The translations under genes were made by a program, and so were the position numbers. DNA of 64,000 nucleotides from Sesamum alatum (lineage: Eukaryota > Streptophyta > Magnoliopsida > Lamiales > Pedaliaceae): assembly GCA_034509735.1 (NCBI GenBank), contig JACGWO010000010.1, positions 14,707,193 to 14,771,192 on the forward strand. Direction: 5' to 3'. The notes below the pieces were generated by a model, which was not told the DNA's origin, searched no databases, and worked only from the letters and a program-made list of their open reading frames with translations. Position 1 is the first letter of the stretch; the number at the start of each line of letters is the position of its first letter. Below are positions 56,387-64,000 of the stretch, one piece after another.

Positions 56387-58589
56387 TGAGTACGTTGTGA
56401 AGAGGGATTGAGGTCTCGCAGCAGCGGTGAGGCGGTCAGTTATGCGTCAAGGTCCGAAGGCATTTGGCCCAATTCCGCAGGGGGTTTTCCAAGGTGCCGA
56501 AGGGAGTGCTGGGTTCATCATAGTGGGACGAATTTTGTGACATACACATATCCATCGCAAGTTCGTACAATATTAGTGACAAATGTTTGGACGACTCTTT
56601 GACAACTACTTTGCGACAATGAAATTCGTCTCAAATTCATGAGGAAAGGTGTAACGGATTTTCAGACGAATTTGCGGTCACTATTTTACGACACTGCAAA
56701 TTCATCACAAAATTTGTGACATATTGACGAGTTTGCAATGATTATTTTTGTTCAGTTTTTTTCAGTTAGTTTATAAATTGAGATAAGTAATAAATTTTAA
56801 AATTTTTTTAATCAATTATAAATTGCGGTGAATTAAAATCTTTAATACGAAATGCAATAAATTAGAAAATTAGTTAATGCCACTAATTAGTTAATATAAA
56901 CTAATTTAATTAATAATATGTATGTCGCAAAATAAACTAGTCTACGTCATCTCATTAGCTTAATTGATTAATATACTTAACAAAATAAACTAAGCTAATC
57001 TAGATCAGTTCCCACCTAATCTTCATCAAGAGGCTCTCTTGGGTCGCAAGTTGGGTCAATGGGATGGTCGACTAAAGGCGCAGTAGTAGCTTGAGTCATC
57101 CGCATACGCTGTACCATGATGTCCATTATATGTCAGAGGTTTTGCATCTAATGTTGGAGGTCCTGTATGGCTTGATTTTTCGATGGACCTTATGAAATTG
57201 AGGTGCTGGGCTGACAAGTGAGTAAATGGGACTCTGACCCCATGCCGAATAGGCGTCCCTTCTTGTTGCGGCCACTTATTGTTGTATAATATATAACTCA
57301 TCCTTAGGTATCTCGCTGCAGACGGAGTCACTTGTTGTAGATATTGCATTATCCACAAAGCAAATTATTATAGACAATATTTTGTGAAGATTGTATAGAA
57401 AATTTGTTAATTAAATGCAATTTTTTTTTTTGTTGTTTTTTCTCTCTTGAAGTTTGAAAAAAATAGGGTAAATAATCTATTGGACTGAAATTTAAAAAAT
57501 GCCACAAGATGGGAGTAAAATGAAAAAAAAATCACTAAAATTGAAATTTCCATTAACTTTACTGGAGAAGTTAACGGAAGGACAAAAATTTCCAAACAAA
57601 AATGAAGAATTAAAGTTTGAGGACTAAAACTGCAACCTCAAATTATTTGAGGATCAAAACCGCAATGGTGGCTAAGTTTGCGGACCAAAGTTGCATTTAA
57701 CCCAAATATTATACATATAGGTTATTTATTATCATTTAAGTGCAACATATACATTTTTTGAAAGTTATACTTATATATTTATGTGGATTATCATCTACCA
57801 TATTCTAAGTGTTCAGTCTCAATATTTGATAAAAACCAATTGACCATTAGATATAATCACGTTGATATTGATGTTATCATTTTGAAGTTTTAAGATGCAT
57901 CGGAGTAATGGATCTGCAGTTATCGTATTACAAAATAGTACGAGTATTAGTTGCAACTAATTTTATTATGCATTTGTGACGGAGTATGGGACAAACAAGC
58001 TAATTCGTCCCAAACGCCTCTAATCTGTTGCAAATTCAACTTTGAAACAACGTCGTTTCTGTTTGTGATGGATATTCTTGTCCCTAATCTCATCTCGAAC
58101 TTTGAAAATTTTCATTTGTCCGGGAATACTTAAAGTACGCATTTTTTTTCAAAAATAAATTACTGATGACATTGGAATGGATTTTACGATAACTTTGGCA
58201 TGGAATCGATGCCTCTAAGATATCCATCGCAAAGTCATCACAAATGTGTCGCAAAATGTGCCGAAATTTTGGACACACTCACAATCATCCCAAATTTGGA
58301 CATGTTTACGAACGATGTTTCCACAATATCCACTAGCCCACTAAGAATTTCAACCCAAATGCGCGCAATTTTGTTCCAAAATGTGCCAAAACTTGAGACA
58401 CACTCACAATTGTCCTAAATCCGTCACAAATGGGGATAGATTTTGTAACGACTTTTTTTCGGAGTCTACCACACCAAGATCTCCATTCCAAATGTGTCGC
58501 AAATCTGTCGCAAAGCCATCGCAAATTTGTAGCGACACATATATGTTGAAAAAGTTGTCTCAAATCTTATACAAAATTAAATTTGGGAT
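56387..58589. other. Interior or subterminal part of CACTA-type element #2
   Basis: About 56520-56740 and 57970-58580 are packed with short related words (GGGACGAA, 'gtgacat', 'atccatcgcaa', 'tgtcgcaaa', 'cacactcacaatc') in both orientations, the style of CACTA subterminal arrays. Between them, 57056-57358 has a 100-residue minus-strand open stretch I cannot assign. No TIR marks the right edge before the Tat element sequence at 58590. Confidence 0.45.
57467..57702. mobile_element. Candidate MITE, GGGTTAAAT termini
   Basis: The left edge is GGGTAAATAATC and the inverse of the right edge is GGGTTAAATGCAAC. The interior has 'tttgaggac' words on the right and complementary-like text on the left. 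A clear duplication was not found. Confidence 0.35.
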
Positions 58590-59180
58590 ATTATTTGTTA
58601 CGGATTACGAAGATTTGGTGTCTAGGCAATTTTGGGATGAATTGCGACCGATGATGATGGTAGAAAAAGAGAACCTGTTGCAATGGCCTAAGAAAACACA
58701 GGGAACCCCAGCCAAAAAATCACATTCCAACAAGTATTGTAGATTCCATAAGGACCGGGGACATGACATGGAGGATCGCTACTAGTTGAAAGATGAAATA
58801 AAAAGGTTGGTACGACAGGGATACTTCAAAGAATATATACTAAGAGAAGGGAGAACTGGAGATAAAATGAAAGAAAGAGAGCGAAAAGAGAGATCGAGGA
58901 GTAGATCCTGAAGTAATGAACGATTTAAAGGAGGGAAAGAGAGGAGAGATGACGATCAACGAGGGAAGGCTCCTGTGAAAGGAATCATACATACTATTGC
59001 GGGAGGTCCCATGGGAGGAGATTCGGGAAGAGCGAGGAAAAGGTATGCACGACAAGGAGAGTTAAGCAAGAGATGGAAAGTGTTCAGTGTAGAAAGAGAG
59101 GAGCCGATCACATTCGGGAGTGAGGACATAGGACAAGGAGGATCGCAGAATGACCCTATGGTTATAAGTGTTAGTTGACA
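58590..59180 (+). pseudogene. Tat-type gag, C-terminal fragment
   Basis: From about 58600 the frame reads DYEDLVSRQFWDELRPMM and then KYCRFHKDRGHDMEDRY, the CCHC-like zinc motif region of Tat Gag, where the last Cys appears as Arg. It continues in a Lys/Arg/Glu-rich tail after a TAG at 58784. Most of the capsid part is missing, so only the nucleocapsid end remains. Confidence 0.72.
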
Positions 59181-59484
59181 ACGGAGGCTCAGTAGATATC
59201 TTATTTATGGATGTGTTAAGAAGAATGGAGATGGGATTATCGAGTCTGCAACCGGTACATACACCCTAAGTGGGTTTTGGAGGAAGTGAAGTCATTCCTC
59301 TAGGAACGATAGACCTCCCTGTCTCGTTGGGAGAAGAACCAAGAAGAAAAACAATGATGATAAAGTTCCTCGTAGTAGATACGCCTTTCGCGTATAATAT
59401 GATCTTAGGCCGACCAGGTCTCAATTTGTTTAGAGCAGTAGTATCTACCTTCCACCTGAAGATGAAATTTCCAACAAGGCATTG
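59150..59484 (+). pseudogene. Tat-type aspartic protease
   Basis: The active-site box reads VDNGGSVDILF near 59177-59210, with catalytic Asp present and Gly in place of the common Ser. Then comes LGTIDLPVSLG and the flap or C-terminal motif NMILGRPGLNLF (about 59395-59430). A frameshift near 59175 and a stop at about 59268 break the frame. The protease would cut the polyprotein during particle maturation. Confidence 0.75.
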
Positions 59485-59619
59485 AATAGGTGAGGTGAGG
59501 TGTGACCAAAGGGAAGCAAGGAAGTGTTATAACCTCTCGGTGAAAGGTAGAAGTGGAGAAAAGAGGGAAGAGTACCTGAAGCGGCTAGGGGGGAGATAGA
59601 AGAAAATAAAAGGAAGATA

Positions 59620-61110
59620 TTGGGATGCATAGAACCGGTGGAAGAGCACAAGGAAATAGAGTTAATCCTAGGGGAAGCCAGCAAAACAACAAGGATAGGG
59701 TCTCGGATGAGTCCAAGGATAGAGACCTTAATGGTGGAATTTTTAAGGAAAAATTCAGACATGTTTGCATGGAGCCCTTCAGACTTCAAGGGAATAGACC
59801 CGGAAGTGATAGTCCACAGGTTAAATGTAGATCCACAAGCTAGACCGGTGAAACAGAAAAAAAGATCATTTGGAGTAGAGAGGAACAAGATAATCGAAGA
59901 AGAGGTGAACAAGTCATTGGAGGTAGGATACGTCGCAGAGGTTCAATACACGGAATGGCTAGAAAATGTGGTGGTAGTGCCAAAGTCAGCGAGAAAATGG
60001 CGAATGTGCACAGACTTCACGGATCTAAATAAGGCATGTTCTAAAGATCCGCATCCACTACCTCGCATTGACCTGCTTGTGGATTCAACGGCGAGATGCG
60101 CTCTATTTAGCATGATGGATGCAAACCAAGGATACCATCAAAAATTCATGGCAGAAGAAGATCGAGATAAGACCTCCTTCGTTACAGAGAATGGCATATA
60201 TTGTAATAATGTGATGCCTATTGGTTTGAAAAATGCAGGTGCCACATATCAAAGGCTGGTAAACAGGATGTTCAAAGACCTCATCGGGAAATCCACGGAG
60301 GTATACGTAGATGATATGTTGGTCAAAAGCGAGAAGGAAGGAGGACATCTCATGCATTTGCAAGAAGCTTTTGAGGTCATAAGAAAGTATGGAATGAAGT
60401 TGAATCCAATAAAGTGCACCTTTGGAGTAAGAGGAAGACAATTCCTGGGATACATGGTGAGCGAAAAAGGAATAGAAGCAAACCCTGAAAAGATAGAGGC
60501 CATCATGCAGATGAAGTCACCCAAAATAGTCAAAGACGTGCCGAGTTTGACTGGGAAGATAGCGTCCTTGGCGCGATTCATATCCAGGTCAGCTGATAGA
60601 AATTTACCCTTCTTTAAAATTTTGAGGAATGTCAAAAATTTCAAATGGATGGAGGAATGTGAGCAAGCTTTGAAAGATTTAAAGCAATACCTAGTGTCCC
60701 CTCCCTTACTAGCAAATCCGAGAGTGGGGGAACTGTTATATGTATATCTGGGGGTATCTGATGATGCTGTAAGTTCAATATTGGTGAGAGAGGAAATGGG
60801 AAAACAAAACCCAATATATTATGTTAGCAAAATGTTGCGAGGGGCAGAAAGAAGATACATCCAGATAGAAAAGTTAGCACTAGCTCTAGTAACCATTGCA
60901 AGGAAGTTGAGGCCTTACTTTCAATCACATAAGATAGTGGTATTGACGAACCACCCTCTAAGGCAAATAATGTCACAACCTGACACATCAGGTCGGCTAA
61001 TAAAATGGGTGGTAGAGCTAGGGGAATATGATTTAGAATATCAAGCGAAGACCGTTGTGAAAGCACAAATATTCGCTGATTTCATTATCGAGTTTGTGGG
61101 TGAGCAATAG
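59620..61110 (+). pseudogene. Tat-type reverse transcriptase and RNase H
   Basis: This frame is open for 496 residues. RT motifs are FAWSPSDFKGIDPEVI (about residues 48-63), VVVVPKSARKWRMCTDFTDLNKA (about 117-139), FSMMDANQGYHQ (about 163-174) and the catalytic box YVDDMLVKS at 60304-60330. RNase H follows (YVYLGVSDDAVSSIL, PIYYVSKML, EKLALALVTIARKLRPYF), although its first acidic positions differ from the usual TDAS. The frame ends in TAG at 61108, just where the second RNase H begins. Surviving length suggests moderate age. It would copy element RNA into DNA if intact. Confidence 0.85.
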
Positions 61111-61497
61111 GAGGTCGAAGAAGGGTGGATGTTACATGTAGATGGTTCTTCAAACTCTAATAATGGAGGGGCCAGGACCCTACTTCAAGGACCAAAAGGG
61201 GTCGAGATCGAGATAGCGGCGAGATTAGATTTTCCTACCACAAAAACGAGGTGGAGTATGAGGTTGTGATACTTGGCTTAGAAATGGCAATCAATGTAGG
61301 AGTAAGGCAAATAGATGTTTTCATAGATTCCCAGCTGGTAGCAATGCAGATCGAGGGTTCGTATGAGACACGTGAATGGTCCATGACTCAATACTTGAAA
61401 AAGGTAAAAGAGTTGATAGGAAAGTTCGATAGATGTACTATACAACAAATCCCAAGGGAGGAAAACTCGAGGGCATATGCCTTGTCGGGGTAATGGC
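61111..61497 (+). pseudogene. Second (archaeal-type) RNase H of the Tat element
   Basis: The frame shows WMLHVDGSSNSNNGGA (catalytic Asp, about 61130-61170), NEVEYEVVILGLEMAINVG (about 61244-61300) and VFIDSQLVAMQIEG (about 61315-61355), ending PREENSRAYALSG with TAA at 61491-61493. This additional RNase H between the first RNase H and integrase is the signature of the Tat lineage. A frameshift lies near 61235. Confidence 0.8.
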
Positions 61498-62805
61498 ATC
61501 TGGGATAAAAGAAAGGACGATTACGGTTGTGGTGAAAAAAAGGGCGGCCATCGATGAGTTAGAAGTAAAATGTGTGACGAAAGATAAGTCATGAAAAAAA
61601 GAAATAGAAGAGTATTTGAAGGATGGTACGTTGCCAGAGGATCCAATAGAGGCAAGGAGAATAAAATTTAGGGCAAGCAGGGGCACAATGATAAATGGAG
61701 TGTTGTACCAAAGATCAGCGGAGGGTCTGTTGTTGAAATGCTTAAGTCATGAAAAGGCATACTATGTCTTTGAGAGAAATTCATGAAGGGAGCTGCGGCA
61801 ATCACTCAGGGGAAGATCGTTGGCTCAAAACGTCGCAAGACAAGGATATTTTTGGCTAATATTGGTAAAGGACGCAATGGAATTTGCCAAGAAATGTGAG
61901 AACTGTAAAAAATATGCAACCCTCATACATTCGCCCGGGACCTCGATGGAGCCTATTAAGATAGCATGCCCTCTTTTGATCAATGCGGAATAGACATACT
62001 GGGACGTTTTACCCCTGCACCGCGCAAAAGAAGTTTGTGATAGTGGCCGTAGAATACTTCTCCAAATGGGTGAAAGCAAAGGCGTTGGCAAAGATCTCTG
62101 AGAAAGAGGTAATCAATTTCATTTGAAAAAATATTATTTGCAGGTTTGGAATCCCTAGAGCATTGATTTCGGACAATGGAACCAGTTATAAGAAAAGGGA
62201 ATGGTAGCATGGTGCAAGGAGTTGAAAATCCAGCAAAATTTCACAGCCATGGGAAACCCCCAGGAGAATGGCCAGATGAAGGTCACTAATAGGATCTTAC
62301 TACAGCACCTAAAGACTGACTTGAAGGAGCCAAAGGTTCGTGGATAGAAGAATTACCAGGGGTTTTATGGGCATATAGAACAACCCCGAGAACGACAACC
62401 GGTGAGACGCTATTTTGCTTGGTTTATGGTTCGGAAGCCATAATACCCGCAGAAATAGGGGAAGAGACAACAAGAATTTTGCAATACGAACCTGATAAAA
62501 ACACCCAAGAGAGGAACTTTGAGCTTATCACGATTGAAGAGAAGAGAGATCGTGCATATGCAAGGATCTTACACTACAAAGGTCTCATGGCGAAGAGTTA
62601 CAACCACAGATACTTCCAGGTAGACGACTTGGTTTCAAAAAAGGTAGAAGTCTCAAAACATGTGGGAAAATTGGACCCAAGTTAGGAAGGACCATTCAAG
62701 GCCGTGGAAGTCAGGAAGAGGGGAACTTACAAGTTGCAATACATGGAGGGGAAAGATTTACCCAAACCTTGGAATGTGCATAACTTGAAAAAGTTTTACG
62801 CTTAA
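61498..62805 (+). pseudogene. Tat-type integrase
   Basis: The zinc domain appears as IHEGSCGNHSGG and CENCKKYA (about 61775-61920). The catalytic core shows FDQCGIDILG (first Asp) and RALISDNGT (second Asp, about 62158-62185). Then GNPQENGQMKVTNRILLQHL follows, where the third catalytic Glu of the usual EVTNR reads Lys. The C-terminus is GPFKAVEVRKRGTYKLQY and ends WNVHNLKKFYA with TAA at 62803-62805. Many frameshifts (about 61765, 61980, 62205, 62340) plus the Glu-to-Lys change show it is inactive. Confidence 0.8.
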
Positions 62806-63600
62806 TAGGGGGGACATAGCAATTACTTATATTTTGTCACCTTTTTGAAATGCTTTTTGCAGAATATTTTTTGACATTCTTTTGCAGACGATAAAAGTCA
62901 TTTGTACAGAATGAATGTTTGTACCAGGTCCTGAGAAAGGGCAATCTTATGTAAGATCTGTGAAAGATCCAATAAATCTCTTTTGACAAATTTCTGATAG
63001 TGATTAAAGTTCAGTAGAATCTTCAAAGGATAAGCACAAACAAATGAAACCTGAAGAAGGTACTAAGGAGAATCAAACCTGGAAAAGGTTGCGTGGAGAT
63101 GGAACTGAAAAAGAGCCAAGTATTGAAAAACACAAACTCAATTTAAAAAAGATGAGTAACCAAACCTGAAAAAAGTCTACAAAATTTTGAGATAACTCAA
63201 TCTGAAAAAGATGAGTAAGAAAACTTGAAAAGGCCCATGAATTTTGATATGAAAAGATCTATGAAAACGCCAAACGCGACCTGAAAGAGAGTACTTAGAC
63301 GAAGTCGCAAAAAAGGAAGTGTATCCTAAGGCAAGCAGGTGGCCTCCTTATTTTACAAAAGATAAGTATAATAACAACAAGGAAATCTTCAGAAAGGACG
63401 AAATTAATCCTAGATTGATTAAATATAGGAATGCGATAGCTACATGGAGAAACGGTTAAGTCAAAAGGGGAAAGGGAGATCTCCACATGTCATACGTGAG
63501 AGGTCAGGAGACAATCTACCATATTACAAAGGCGATGGTATCGCGATCTATCCAGAAGTAATTTTCAAAAGAATCAAAACAAACACAAAAAACACTTAAT
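62806..63600. repeat. Tat element spacer with degenerate short repeats
   Basis: This lies between pol and the antisense ORF. Around 63040-63260 related words built on 'aaacctgaaaaag', 'gatgagtaa' and 'actcaatctgaaaaagatg' recur irregularly. No coding region is seen on the plus strand. Long spacers with repeats are usual in Tat-lineage elements. Confidence 0.55.
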
Positions 63601-64000
63601 ACTGGGAGGAGCATCCATCTTCTCCACTTCCTCTATCAAGCTTGCAAACTCATCTTCCACAGAGGGAGGAGCCTCTTCCTTAGGAAAGGCATGATAGGTC
63701 GAAACCTTCAGCAAAACCCTTCAACTTCCGTACTTGAGATTTGCATCGTTCAAAGCCTTGGTCCAGGAAATTAGTAGCTTTGATCTTAACAGCAACTTGG
63801 AAGGCTGGAGATTTGAGGAAGTCGCGAGCTCCTTGGAGGCGAGTTTGTTTCACAAACGCTTTGTGCATTTCAGAAGCAAGGGAAGCATCGCGACCTGCTA
63901 GGAGCCCTTCGACCTTTCCAGCTTCGCAACCTGCGGAGACGCCTTTCTTCTTCCCAACTTCTAAGGCAACAGTGCGAGCAGTATCACCCTCGATACGAGA
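63600..64000 (-). pseudogene. Antisense ORF of the Tat element (partial, open at the window edge)
   Basis: Read leftward from 64000 the frame stays open to 63680: AGKVEGLLAGRDASLASEMH, HKAFVKQTRLQGARDFLKSP, FQVAVKIKATNFLDQGFERC, KSQVRKLKGFAEGFD. It is Ala/Lys/Glu-rich and probably helical. After the stop at 63680 an overlapping frame continues EEAPPSVEDEFASLIEEVEK, so a one-base shift probably truncated it. Some Tat-lineage elements are known to carry an extra ORF on the opposite strand between pol and the 3' LTR, which fits this location. Its role is unknown. The start lies beyond the window. Confidence 0.6.

Larger units (their letters stand above)
58590..64000 (+). mobile_element. Tat-lineage Ty3/gypsy element, decayed, runs off the window
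   Basis: On the plus strand it carries a partial gag, protease, RT, RNase H, a second (archaeal-type) RNase H and integrase, followed by a long non-coding stretch and an antisense ORF. The extra RNase H after the first is diagnostic of the Tat lineage (Ogre/Retand relatives). Its LTRs are not in view: the 5' part is truncated at 58590 and the 3' LTR would lie beyond 64000. Confidence 0.82.

Overview
The window looks like repeat-dense intergenic or heterochromatic DNA from a flowering plant, probably a eudicot. I base that on transposons with CACTACAAGAAAA termini, a retroelement primer site matching plant initiator tRNA-Met, a plant CACTA transposase with a DUF4216 domain, and a Tat-lineage Ty3/gypsy element with an extra RNase H. 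I found no credible host gene, rRNA, tRNA or CRISPR array. Almost everything readable is transposon-derived and most coding regions are broken.

Layout from left to right. 1-3138 is AT-rich DNA carrying a 284-bp CACTA-type MITE (536-819) and a 499-bp Mutator-like MITE (958-1456). 3139-9482 is a 6.3-kb PIF/Harbinger element bounded by TAA duplications, with a decayed transposase and two or three Myb/SANT-like gene remnants. 9486-12300 is AT-rich with another CACTA MITE (10152-10406). About 12.3-30.5 kb is a CACTA (En/Spm) transposon with a TNP2-type transposase (13453-25294) and a second ORF (27946-29545). A Ty1/copia element (14049-22880) splits the transposase gene, and that element itself contains an opposite-strand copia remnant. 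A 428-bp MITE sits in a TNP2 intron. 31.79-37.88 kb is a minus-strand L1-type LINE with ORF1, endonuclease, reverse transcriptase and RNase H.

37.9-42.97 kb is AT-rich with four MITEs or fragments, including a second 499-bp copy. At 42973 a second CACTA-type element begins. Its interior holds two tandem ~2.03-kb units of an unusual non-autonomous LTR element with a proline-rich ORF (43239-56386). The left unit is split by a young, nearly intact 8992-bp chromodomain Ty3/gypsy element (44177-53168). From 58.6 kb to the right edge lies a decayed Tat-lineage Ty3/gypsy element that includes an antisense ORF.

The nesting gives a relative history: CACTA elements are oldest, then copia, the proline-rich units and Tat, and last the 9-kb gypsy, whose LTRs differ at only a few positions per 200 bases. 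That gypsy element carries one frameshift and one in-frame stop. The best candidates for something little described are the tandem proline-rich ORF element, with its internally duplicated ~80-residue module, and the antisense ORF in the Tat element. All assignments are by eye, with no database search.
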